Shown here piece after piece: positions 1-6,144 of a stretch of 25,993 bases of DNA. Source of the stretch: an uncultured Christensenellaceae bacterium. GTDB lineage: Bacteria > Bacillota > Clostridia > Christensenellales > Pumilibacteraceae. The stretch covers positions 1 to 25,993 of the forward strand of contig CAJULK010000004.1 of NCBI GenBank assembly GCA_910587455.1, in the 5' to 3' direction. Both the position numbers and the translations under genes were made by a program. Positions within the stretch are counted from its first letter, which is position 1, and each line of letters opens with the position of its first letter. The notes below the pieces were generated by a model. The model was not told the origin of the DNA, did not search any database, and worked only from the letters and a program-made list of their open reading frames with translations.

Positions 1-73
1 AACAACTACAATGTTCGGGAAAACGGAAAGTTTGTCAGAGCGCAGTAAAAGAAAAAAGCAACGGAAAGTGAAA

Positions 74-93
74 TGCACCCCAAAAGTTAGACA
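74..93 (+). repeat. Left terminal inverted repeat of the IS
   Basis: TGCACCCCAAAAGTTAGACA differs from the right repeat only at its positions 3 and 16. The change at position 3 lets TGCACC (74-79) pair with GGTGCA (104-109), which overlaps the orfA ribosome binding site. Confidence 0.85.
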
Positions 94-114
94 AACTAAT
101 GGAGGTGCATTTTT

Positions 115-513
115 ATGGCAAAGAAAGGACAAACATTCAAAAAGTATAGCGCAGAGTTCAAGTTATGTGTTATACTGGATATGCGTGAACATGGATTAAG
201 CTACCGTGAAACTGTGCGCAAATACGAATTAGGCGACAATCAATTTGGTGGCGCACGACATATGTTGCAACGATGGGAACGTATATATCTAACCGAAGGA
301 GCGGAAGGCTTTATGGTAGAACGGCGAGGACGAGGATCAAAAGGCAGACCGAGAAAGAAACCGTTACCGCCCGAAGCGGAAAGTGATCTACTCGATGAAG
401 TGCAACAGCTTCGGGAACGTAACGAGTATTTGGAAGCGGAGCTTGAATACTTAAAAAAACTCGATGCCTTAGTTCGAGCGGAAGAGGAACGGAACGGCAA
501 AAAGCCGAAATAG
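115..513 (+). CDS. IS3-family transposase OrfA (helix-turn-helix protein)
   Basis: The 132-residue protein has the orfA layout: an N-terminal helix-turn-helix region (about residues 8-60, with the RETVRKYEL and WERIYLTEGAEGF signatures), a basic linker with RGRGSKGRPRKK, then a leucine-zipper-like helix (about 88-118) for dimerisation. Start ATG 115 follows GGAGG at 101-105. In this family OrfA binds the terminal repeats and represses; a -1 slip near its end makes the OrfAB transposase. A slippery AAAAAG run lies at 499-504, just before the TAG stop, and the next frame (ending in YYYHLKQSK) is open there, matching the -1 mechanism. Family identity is clear; activity is unknown. Confidence 0.88.
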   Translation: MAKKGQTFKKYSAEFKLCVILDMREHGLSYRETVRKYELGDNQFGGARHMLQRWERIYLTEGAEGFMVERRGRGSKGRPRKKPLPPEAESDLLDEVQQLRERNEYLEAELEYLKKLDALVRAEEERNGKKPK

Positions 514-595
514 TATCCGAGCTAAGGCATAGATTTCCGCTGAAAAGATTGTTACAATTATCTAAGCTACCACGAAGTACATACTACTACCACTT

Positions 596-615
596 AAAGC
601 AAAGTAAAGTAAAGC
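596..615 (+). repeat. Four tandem AAAGY pentamers that break orfB
   Basis: The run reads AAAGC AAAGT AAAGT AAAGC. Upstream, the -1 frame encodes the conserved N-terminal part of OrfB (about 498-610, including LPRSTYYYHLKQSK). Downstream, the integrase core is in a different frame. With three units instead of four the two would join in frame as HLKQSKADKYSMVKQE. One extra 5-bp unit, gained by slippage, therefore explains the break. Confidence 0.8.
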
Positions 616-628
616 AGATAAGTATTCT

Positions 629-1351
629 ATGGTCAAGCAAGAGATAGAACAAATCTTTACCGAGAACAAACAAAGATACGGCTACCGACGGATATTACTT
701 GTATTACGGCAAAAAGGCATAAAGCTCAACCATAAAACAGTACATAAGTTGATGCGAAGTATGGGATTACACGGGAAACGCCGTAAAAGCAAGTATAAAT
801 CGTATAAAGGCGAAGTCGGAAAGATAGCTCCGAATATAATAAACCGTAACTTCGAAACAACGAAACCGTTCGAGAAGTTAGCGACAGACGTAACCGAATT
901 CGCTGTATGCGACGACAAAGTATATCTATCTCCAATACTTGATTTACATAACAACGAAGTAATAAGCTATTCAATCTCAACAAGTCCTAATTTTTGGCAA
1001 ACGCGAGAAATGCTTAAAGGACTGTTTGACAAGCTACCGCAAGGCGTAACACCTATACTACACTCCGACCAAGGTTGGCAATACCAAATGAAAGAGTTTC
1101 AAAGACAACTGCAAGAAAATAACATAATTCAAAGCATGTCGAGGAAAGGCAATTGCTTGGATAACAGTGTAATGGAGAACTTTTTCGGGCGACTGAAAGT
1201 GGAGATGTTTTACGGCGAAAAGTTTCAGACAGTGGACGAATTCGTCCACTGTCTGAAAGAGTACATACACTACTGGAACAACGAGAGAATATCTCTCACT
1301 CTAAACGGAATGAGTCCGGTACAATACCGAACTCATTCACAAGTAATTTAA
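629..1351 (+). CDS. IS3-family transposase OrfB, integrase catalytic core (5' part frameshifted)
   Basis: The 240-residue frame holds the HTH_21/rve integrase core. The GYRRI segment (18-22) is followed by the DDE triad: D87 in ATDVTEF, D147 in LHSDQGWQYQ and E183 in SVMENFFGRL. The D-E spacing is 35 residues, as expected for IS3 elements, and the C-terminal NNERI and GMSPVQYR signatures are present. The ATG at 629 is internal to the ancestral gene. The true N-terminal part lies in the -1 frame relative to orfA (about 498-645) and is disconnected by the extra pentamer at 596-615. The family is certain. I regard the gene as disabled or phase-variable rather than a natural start at 629. Confidence 0.85.
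   Translation: MVKQEIEQIFTENKQRYGYRRILLVLRQKGIKLNHKTVHKLMRSMGLHGKRRKSKYKSYKGEVGKIAPNIINRNFETTKPFEKLATDVTEFAVCDDKVYLSPILDLHNNEVISYSISTSPNFWQTREMLKGLFDKLPQGVTPILHSDQGWQYQMKEFQRQLQENNIIQSMSRKGNCLDNSVMENFFGRLKVEMFYGEKFQTVDEFVHCLKEYIHYWNNERISLTLNGMSPVQYRTHSQVI
1223..1258 (+). repeat. Perfect 36-bp palindrome inside the transposase gene
   Basis: The arms are TTTCAGACAGTGGACGAA (1223-1240) and its exact complement (1241-1258), with no spacer. The symmetry ends at G1222/G1259. The sequence lies in the OrfB frame and encodes FQTVDEFVHCLK; because of the symmetry the opposite strand encodes the same peptide. In mRNA it could form a very stable hairpin and in DNA a cruciform. Confidence 0.95.
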
Positions 1352-1360
1352 CTATTTATC

Positions 1361-1380
1361 TGTCCAACTTTTGGGGTCCA
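1361..1380 (+). repeat. Right terminal inverted repeat of the IS
   Basis: TGTCCAACTTTTGGGGTCCA is the complement of the left end with two mismatches and lies 10 bp after the orfB stop. Confidence 0.85.
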
Positions 1381-1404
1381 TAGCACTACCGCGCTGCTAT
1401 TTTC

Positions 1405-2094
1405 TTATAAATTAAAATGATTTACAATAAAAGAATTTAACCCGTTTCTCAATTCTAACATAGCAAGTAAACATAATCTTATTTTTTGATATAAGTTATT
1501 GTTGTACGTTGCATTTTTTTCTTTATAGTCCATAAGTAAATCGGTAGAATTATGAACTTCATCATTTCTCAATTTTTTAATTGAAATAACATTTTTATTT
1601 GTATGGTATACGTACGTTACAATTAAAAATTCTTTACCATAAGGAACTTGATTACAAGCACTTTTCAATGCAACCATTGATTTATCGCATTTGACTTTAT
1701 CAAGTTTTAAGACAAATCGCATAAAATCTTTTACTTTTTCTTCGTAAACATAAACTTCGCAACTTACGTTTCTGCAAGCCTGTCTATATAATGCGTCGTA
1801 CATTGTTTTTTCTTCTTCATTTTGAGTAACTGACAATAAATCAAAATAATTTACCATTTGCAGAATAGCCAAATCCAAATATACAACCATATTATTAAAT
1901 TTTAGAATTTTAGAGTTTAATTTTGTATACTTATCAAATTCTTTTAGCGTTGCAATACTATGTTTTTCAGACAAGTTTTGAAAATCTAGTTCACTAATTC
2001 TTAAATTGTGTGTATCAAAATAAGACTGCCGTATTTTATCTCTTTCTTTTCGGTCAGGGAAAGAAATATAGTCAAAGTAATTCAAATGTTTCAT
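1405..2094 (-). CDS. Orphan AT-rich protein with an RNxxxH (HEPN-type) motif
   Basis: Not recognised as a named family. From ATG 2094 the product is 229 residues, predicted mostly helical and rich in Lys, Asn, Tyr and Leu. Near the C-terminus, KKLRNDEVHNS (residues 173-183) contains RNDEVH at 176-181, which fits the RNxxxH active-site motif of HEPN ribonucleases, in a position typical of HEPN proteins. HEPN function is an inference from one motif. The frame is also open upstream to a TTG at 2181, but there is no ribosome site there, and a TTGATT-17-TATAAT promoter ends at 2101, six nucleotides before ATG 2094, so a leaderless mRNA is likely. Base composition is far more AT-rich than that of argGH or ger. 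Its location between an IS and a tRNA gene suggests transfer. Confidence 0.65.
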   Translation of the reverse strand: MKHLNYFDYISFPDRKERDKIRQSYFDTHNLRISELDFQNLSEKHSIATLKEFDKYTKLNSKILKFNNMVVYLDLAILQMVNYFDLLSVTQNEEEKTMYDALYRQACRNVSCEVYVYEEKVKDFMRFVLKLDKVKCDKSMVALKSACNQVPYGKEFLIVTYVYHTNKNVISIKKLRNDEVHNSTDLLMDYKEKNATYNNNLYQKIRLCLLAMLELRNGLNSFIVNHFNL

Positions 2095-2100
2095 AGGCAT

Positions 2101-2129
2101 ATTATAGCATTTTAGTGTAATAAAATCAA
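2101..2129 (-). promoter_or_regulatory. Promoter of the HEPN-motif gene, leaderless geometry
   Basis: On the minus strand, TTGATT (2129-2124), a 17-bp spacer and a perfect TATAAT (2106-2101) are followed by ATGCCT and then ATG at 2094. Normal initiation about 7 nt after the -10 box would fall on the A of that ATG. Confidence 0.65.
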
Positions 2130-2170
2130 CTATATGCGTACAAGGGTGGGTTCTCTTGGGTGGGCAATAG

Positions 2171-2199
2171 AAAAAGCACAAGGCATTTAACCTTGTGCT
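2171..2199 (-). terminator. Rho-independent terminator of tRNA-Leu
   Basis: A perfect 9-bp stem AGCACAAGG/CCTTGTGCT with a 7-nt loop (2175-2199) is followed on the minus strand by TTTTTCTATT. It lies 77 bp beyond the tRNA 3' end. Confidence 0.8.
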
Positions 2200-2275
2200 T
2201 CTTCCTTACCTTTCGGAGATAAAACCTGCTATTCCGTTCACGAATAGATATTTAGGGTTCAATCTCTGTCGTTTC

Positions 2276-2360
2276 TGGTGCGGAGGACGAGACTTGAACT
2301 CGTACGGTGTTACCCACAGGCTTCTGAGACCTGCGCGTCTGCCAATTTCGCCACCCCCGC
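2276..2360 (-). tRNA. tRNA-Leu (anticodon CAG)
   Basis: The 85-nt gene folds as a class II tRNA. The acceptor stem is GCGGGGG/CCTCCGC with one G-U pair, and the discriminator A plus an encoded CCA lie at 2276-2279. The D arm holds the usual A/GG-containing loop. The anticodon stem CAGGT/GCCTG encloses CTCAGAA, giving anticodon CAG, which reads CUG. The long variable arm TGGGTAACACCGTA is typical of leucine tRNA. The T arm is ACGAG-TTCAAGT-CTCGT. It stands alone, with its own consensus promoter upstream and terminator downstream. Confidence 0.96.
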
Positions 2361-2371
2361 AAACACCGATA

Positions 2372-2400
2372 ATTATACAAGCTGCGCGCCGCAATGTCAA
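2372..2400 (-). promoter_or_regulatory. Consensus promoter of tRNA-Leu
   Basis: The minus strand carries TTGACA (2400-2395), a 17-bp spacer and TATAAT (2377-2372), a perfect sigma-A match, 11 bp before the mature tRNA 5' end. Confidence 0.85.
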
Positions 2401-2440
2401 GCGTTTATCGGGCACGGCGCGACAGACTTGCGCAATTTAT

Positions 2441-2469
2441 TTGCCTATTTGCGATTTATGTAGTATAAT
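2441..2469 (+). promoter_or_regulatory. Promoter of argGH
   Basis: TTGCCT (2441-2446), a 17-bp spacer and TATAAT (2464-2469) lie 47 bp before the argG ATG. I see no clear ARG-box operator or T-box leader; the leader is too short for a T-box. Confidence 0.75.
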
Positions 2470-2516
2470 AGTCGCGTTCAAACAAAAGCGCACTGCGCAA
2501 CAAAGGAGTTTTACAT

Positions 2517-3725
2517 ATGGCAAAGACACGGGTTGTTCTCGCCTATTCGGGCGGTCTTGACACGACTATCATTATACCTTGGCTTAAAGAACACTACGAC
2601 TGCGACGTAATAGCAGTAGCCGCAGATGTCGGTCAGGGCGAAGAACTCGCACCGCTCAACGAAAAAGCGATAAAGAGCGGCGCGGAAAAAATTTACATAG
2701 AAAATATTACAGAAGAGTTTGTCCGCGACTGCATATTCCCCACTATCAAAGCGGGCGCGGTATACGAGGGCAAATACCTTCTCGGCACGTCGTTCGCGCG
2801 CCCCGTCATAGCAAAACGTCTCGTCGAAATCGCCGAAAAAGAAAAAGCCGACTACATCTGCCACGGCTGCACCGGCAAAGGCAACGATCAGGTGCGCTTC
2901 GAACTGTCCATAAAAGCGCTCGCGCCCGACATGAAGATCATAGCGCCGTGGCGCATATGGGATATAAAATCGCGCGACGAAGAAATAGATTACGCCGAAA
3001 AGCACGGGCTCGACGTGCCCGTTACCAAGTCGCACAACTACTCCATGGATCGCAATATTTGGCACATCTCGCACGAAGGCAGCGACCTCGAAGACCCCTC
3101 CAACGAGCCTAAGGACGAAATGCTGCTCATAAGCAAACCCGTTTCGCAAACGCCCGACACGCCCGAGTACGTCGAAATAGAATGGATCAAGGGCGTGCCC
3201 GTCGCCGTCAACGGCAAAAAGCTCGCGCCCGTCGCGCTGATAGAAACACTCAACGACATAGGCGCGCGTCACGGCGTAGGCGTGGACGACATGGTCGAAA
3301 ACAGGCTTGTAGGCATGAAGTCGCGCGGCGTATACGAAAATCCCGCAGGCTCTATCCTCTACGCCGCACACAAGAACCTCGAGGAGATCACGCTCGACCG
3401 CGACACCGCACACTTCAAAGAACACGTCGCGCTCAAGTTTGCCGAACTCGTTTACGACGGCAAATGGTACACACCGCTCCGCGAAGCGCTCTCCGCGTTT
3501 GTAGACTCCACGCAGGAATACGTTACGGGCAAGACACGTCTCAAACTGTTTAAGGGCAAGATCACGCCCGCAGGCATGACTTCGCCCTACTCGCTCTACG
3601 ACGAGGACATAGCAACGTTCGGCGCGGACGAAGTGTACGATCAAAAAGATTCCGCGGGATTTATAAACCTGTTCGGACTGCCGCTCAAAGTGCGTGCGAA
3701 AATGCTCAAATCAAAAAAGAAATAA
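2517..3725 (+). CDS. argG: Argininosuccinate synthase
   Basis: This cytoplasmic enzyme joins citrulline and aspartate with ATP to give argininosuccinate, the penultimate step of arginine synthesis. The 402-residue length is normal for the family. The N-type ATP-pyrophosphatase loop AYSGGLDTT is at residues 9-17, and the aspartate/citrulline-site signature GCTGKGNDQVRFE at 117-129. The start is set by AAGGAG seven bases before ATG 2517. It is first in a two-gene operon with argH, whose start is 43 bp after this stop. The region is GC-richer than the flanking IS patch, which points to core chromosome. Nothing is missing; identification is secure. Confidence 0.98.
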   Translation: MAKTRVVLAYSGGLDTTIIIPWLKEHYDCDVIAVAADVGQGEELAPLNEKAIKSGAEKIYIENITEEFVRDCIFPTIKAGAVYEGKYLLGTSFARPVIAKRLVEIAEKEKADYICHGCTGKGNDQVRFELSIKALAPDMKIIAPWRIWDIKSRDEEIDYAEKHGLDVPVTKSHNYSMDRNIWHISHEGSDLEDPSNEPKDEMLLISKPVSQTPDTPEYVEIEWIKGVPVAVNGKKLAPVALIETLNDIGARHGVGVDDMVENRLVGMKSRGVYENPAGSILYAAHKNLEEITLDRDTAHFKEHVALKFAELVYDGKWYTPLREALSAFVDSTQEYVTGKTRLKLFKGKITPAGMTSPYSLYDEDIATFGADEVYDQKDSAGFINLFGLPLKVRAKMLKSKKK

Positions 3726-3768
3726 CGGGCGCGACAAAACGCTCGGCGGCAATAACGAGGAACAAAAT

Positions 3769-5136
3769 ATGAAACTTTGGTCGGGAAGATTCACTGCCGA
3801 TCTCGATAAAACGGCGGAAGCGTTCAACGATTCGCTTCCTTTCGACGGCGCCATGTACGCGCAGGACATTCGCGGCTCAATCGCTCACTGCACCATGCTC
3901 GGACGTTGTTCGATAATATCCGAAGCGGAATCGAACACGATCCGCGCTGCGCTCGAATGCATACTCGCGGATATAGAGAACGGAATACTCGAAATAAAAA
4001 ACGCCGAGGACATTCATTCTTTCGTCGAAAACGAACTCGTCCTCCGCATAGGCGACACGGGCAAAAAACTTCATACCGCAAGAAGCCGAAACGATCAGGT
4101 AGCGACCGATTTCCGTTTGTATCTGCGCGACGCGATAGACGAAGAGCTCGCGCTTATAAAAGCGCTCGTCAAAACGCTGTGCGACCGCGCCGAACAGGAA
4201 ACGGACACCGCACTCCCCGCCTACACGCATATGCAAAAGGCGCAGCCGACCACGCTCGCGCACTATCTTCTCGCCTATGCCAACATGTTCATGCGCGACG
4301 CCGACAGGCTGACCGACTGCCGCAAACGGCTCAACGTTATGCCGCTCGGCAGCGGCGCGTGCGTTGCGACAACGTTCCCCGTAGACAGAGCGCTTACCGC
4401 AAAACTTCTCGGCTTCGACGGCGTGACCGAAAACTCGCTCGACGGCGTGAGCGACCGCGATTTTGCGATAGAATATCTGTCGTGCGCGGCGCAGACCGTT
4501 CTGCACCTCAGCCGTATCAACGAAGAGTTCGTGTATTGGTCGGGCGAAGAGTTCGGATTCATCTCGTTGCCCGACGAATACAGCACCGGCTCGTCAATCA
4601 TGCCGCAAAAGAAGAATCCCGACGTCAACGAGCTTCTGCGCGGCAAATCGGGGCGCGTCGTCGGCGATCTCGTATCGCTTCTTACGCTCATGAAAGGGCT
4701 TCCGCTCGCCTACAACAAAGATATGCAGGAAGACAAAGAACCCGTATTCGACGCCGCAAACACGCTCCGCATGTGCCTGCGCGTTTTTACGGGATTTTTG
4801 CAAAAGGTAGGATTCGATCGCGAACGCATGAAGCGCGCCGCCGCAGGCGGATATTCGTGCGCTACCGAATGTGCCGATTATCTCGCCGCAAAAGGCGTGC
4901 CGTTCCGCACGGCACACGAAATAACGGGCAAGCTCGTGCTTTACTGCGTCAATTCGAAAAAGAGCTTGCAGGAACTTTCGGTCGAGGAATACAAAACGTT
5001 TTCGCCGCTGTTCGAAGCGGACGTAAAAGCCGCGGTGGATGTAACGAACGCCGTCAAGCGCCGAACCGTCATCGGTGGCTGCGCGCCCGACGAAACGAAG
5101 CGACAAATCGCCGCTATCCGCAAAAAGCTCGGATAG
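3769..5136 (+). CDS. argH: Argininosuccinate lyase
   Basis: It cleaves argininosuccinate to arginine and fumarate, completing arginine synthesis after argG. The protein is 455 residues, normal for the fumarase/aspartase superfamily. Visible signatures are the N-terminal LWSGRF, HTARSRNDQ (102-110), the TH pair with H154, and the superfamily signature GSSIMPQKKNPD (274-285) holding the mobile-loop catalytic serine. The frame is open further upstream to 3694, overlapping argG, but the family N-terminus and GAGG at 3757-3760 support ATG 3769. It is transcribed with argG and ends at a strong terminator (5157-5176). Confidence 0.97.
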   Translation: MKLWSGRFTADLDKTAEAFNDSLPFDGAMYAQDIRGSIAHCTMLGRCSIISEAESNTIRAALECILADIENGILEIKNAEDIHSFVENELVLRIGDTGKKLHTARSRNDQVATDFRLYLRDAIDEELALIKALVKTLCDRAEQETDTALPAYTHMQKAQPTTLAHYLLAYANMFMRDADRLTDCRKRLNVMPLGSGACVATTFPVDRALTAKLLGFDGVTENSLDGVSDRDFAIEYLSCAAQTVLHLSRINEEFVYWSGEEFGFISLPDEYSTGSSIMPQKKNPDVNELLRGKSGRVVGDLVSLLTLMKGLPLAYNKDMQEDKEPVFDAANTLRMCLRVFTGFLQKVGFDRERMKRAAAGGYSCATECADYLAAKGVPFRTAHEITGKLVLYCVNSKKSLQELSVEEYKTFSPLFEADVKAAVDVTNAVKRRTVIGGCAPDETKRQIAAIRKKLG

Positions 5137-5151
5137 AAATCACGACAAATG

Positions 5152-5182
5152 CAAAAACAGACGCCACCGCGACTGTTTTTTG
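5152..5182 (+). terminator. Terminator of argGH
   Basis: The hairpin at 5157-5176 has stem ACAG/CTGT, one A-A mismatch, then CGC/GCG and loop CACC. An A-run lies before it and TTTTTTG after, 16 bp past the argH stop. Confidence 0.85.
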
Positions 5183-5248
5183 TTGTTAAATAAGTATTAT
5201 AACATCTGAAAACGATTTGTCAATAGATAACATAATTTAATAATATAA

Positions 5249-5291
5249 AAAATCCACAAAAGCAAAGCTCCCGAATGTTCGGGAGCTTTGC
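5249..5291 (-). terminator. Terminator of the Spo0A-C-like gene
   Basis: A perfect 13-bp stem, GCAAAGCTCCCGA and its complement with a 4-nt loop (5262-5291), is followed on the minus strand by TTTTGTGGATTTTTT. It lies 25 bp past the stop codon. Confidence 0.9.
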
Positions 5292-5316
5292 ACGGTTACG
5301 GCGGATAAATTCGATC

Positions 5317-5652
5317 TTACTTATCACATTCGTATTTGTCGCGTTTGAGCGCGAAGTAGTTGGAAAACATTGCGACGATCTCTTTGTTTCCGGCATAACG
5401 GAAATCGATGTCGAACAGCCTGCCGATCACCTTGCAAGCCTCCGACGTCGAAAACAATCGGCGCAAATTTTTTTCAATCGAGCTTTTTGTGCAATTAAAA
5501 TCGTCGGCGACTCTGTTATAAATACTGTCTATCGTAGCAGTACGATCGTCCGAATACATTTCGACGCACGAGCAAAACTGATCGAAACCTTTCAGCGAAG
5601 CCCGAAATCCCGTCTTTACAAGAGTGCCGACAATAAAATCGTGTCTTCCCAT
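5317..5652 (-). CDS. Stand-alone Spo0A C-terminal-domain-like DNA-binding protein
   Basis: The 111-residue protein resembles only the DNA-binding effector domain of Spo0A, the sporulation master regulator. Visible matches to Spo0A-C are KGFDQFCSCVEMY (21-33, compare KGYLYLREAI), YNRVADDFNCTKSSIEKNLRR (45-65, the helix-turn-helix with its recognition helix) and NKEIVAMFSNYF (89-100, compare NSEFIAMVAD). The phosphoacceptor receiver domain is absent, so it cannot be controlled by the phosphorelay in the usual way. The start is fixed by AAAGGAGGT seven bases before ATG 5652; the longer open frame to 5766 runs through the promoter. It is monocistronic, with its own promoter and terminator, divergent from rpsU. 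Domain similarity is judged by eye. A role in DNA binding is likely; its targets are unknown. Confidence 0.8.
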   Translation of the reverse strand: MGRHDFIVGTLVKTGFRASLKGFDQFCSCVEMYSDDRTATIDSIYNRVADDFNCTKSSIEKNLRRLFSTSEACKVIGRLFDIDFRYAGNKEIVAMFSNYFALKRDKYECDK

Positions 5653-5685
5653 TGATTTGACCTCCTTTTGTAGAGTAGTACGTCC

Positions 5686-5714
5686 ATTAAAATACAATAT
5701 TTTCAATATGTCAA
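5686..5714 (-). promoter_or_regulatory. Promoter of the Spo0A-C-like gene
   Basis: TTGACA (5714-5709), a 17-bp spacer and TTTAAT (5691-5686, five of six) lie 33 bp before the start codon. Confidence 0.75.
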
Positions 5715-5761
5715 GGCATTTTATACGTGAATTTTTGTCGATTTTTAAGGTATTTTTATAG

Positions 5762-5811
5762 TACACAATATAATGCGATTTTTTTATTTTTTCATTACAT
5801 TATATTGTGTA
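5762..5811. repeat. 14-bp perfect inverted repeat between divergent genes
   Basis: TACACAATATAATG (5762-5775) and its exact complement CATTATATTGTGTA (5798-5811) are separated by a 22-bp T-rich spacer. They sit between the -35 boxes of the two divergent genes. They may be paired regulator-binding sites. Each arm contains TATAAT but has no matching -35 box, so I do not call promoters. Confidence 0.7.
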
Positions 5812-5854
5812 TATATCCCTCTCGGATATTTTACGCAAAAGCCGTGTCAAAAAC

Positions 5855-5883
5855 TTGACAAGTTCCGAGCGGTCGTGTATAAT
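5855..5883 (+). promoter_or_regulatory. Perfect consensus promoter of rpsU
   Basis: TTGACA (5855-5860), a 17-bp spacer and TATAAT (5878-5883) match the sigma-A consensus exactly, 41 bp before the start codon. Confidence 0.9.
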
Positions 5884-5924
5884 AGAGTAAATTCGAGTTC
5901 GCGGAACGAAGGAGGTGAATCGGA

Positions 5925-6098
5925 ATGTCGGTTGTTCGCGTCGGAGAAAACGAATCTTTGGACAGCGCTCTCAAGCGTTTTAAGCGCAAATGCCAAAAAG
6001 ACAACATCTTGGGCGATATGCGCAAAAAGGAATATTACGAAAAGCCTTCGGTCAAGCGTAAAAAGAAAAAAGAAGCAGCGCGTAAGCGTTTCAGATAG
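5925..6098 (+). CDS. rpsU: Ribosomal protein bS21
   Basis: The 57-residue small-subunit protein begins MSVVRVGENESLDSALKRF and has the usual bS21 core (KRKCQKDNILGDMRKKEYYEKPS) and a very basic C-terminal tail ending RKRFR. Length and composition are typical. bS21 helps the 30S subunit initiate translation. ATG 5925 follows AAGGAGG with nine bases between. The gene has a perfect consensus promoter, consistent with high expression, and ends at a strong hairpin at 6145-6166. It stands alone here rather than with dnaG/rpoD or yqeY. Identification is secure despite the small size. Confidence 0.95.
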   Translation: MSVVRVGENESLDSALKRFKRKCQKDNILGDMRKKEYYEKPSVKRKKKKEAARKRFR

Positions 6099-6144
6099 GA
6101 ATAACGCAGTCGCGGATTTTTTCCGCGTTGCTTATCTTATGCTC

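Larger units (their letters stand above)
74..1380 (+). mobile_element. IS3-family (IS150-like) insertion sequence, probably inactive
   Basis: The element is bounded by 20-bp inverted repeats, TGCACCCCAAAAGTTAGACA at the left and the complement of TGGACCCCAAAAGTTGGACA at the right (18 of 20 match). Inside are two consecutive reading frames in the usual IS3 arrangement: a helix-turn-helix orfA and a DDE integrase-core orfB. The ends start with TG and finish with CA as expected. I see no target-site duplication: the flanks are GAAA on the left and TAGC on the right, so it may be old or rearranged. Base composition is more AT-rich than the arg and ger genes. A second frame break inside orfB suggests it can no longer make full OrfAB transposase unless the repeat slips. 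Confidence 0.9.

Noticed and set aside
1..48. Possible C-terminal end of an upstream gene (15 codons then TAA) entering from the left edge.
   Set aside because: Too short to judge coding character, and no motif is visible. The overlapping frame with ATG at 11 has no ribosome site and runs into the IS.
1381..1408. TAGCA/TGCTA hairpin followed by TTTTCTT just after the IS as a terminator.
   Set aside because: Only a 5-bp stem with a 9-nt loop; too weak to call.
2511..3644. Long open frame antisense to argG (377 codons).
   Set aside because: It mirrors the codon bias of argG, has no ribosome site and resembles no family. Several similar antisense frames over argH, the activase, gat and pyrG-like genes were rejected for the same reason.
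3906..5189. Arg-rich 427-codon frame overlapping argH in another frame.
   Set aside because: Extreme Arg content comes from reading GC-rich argH codons out of frame; argH itself is certain.
5769..5804. Convergent TATAAT boxes inside the inverted repeat, as possible promoters.
   Set aside because: No -35 match at 16-18 bp on either strand; the better promoters for both genes lie outside the repeat.
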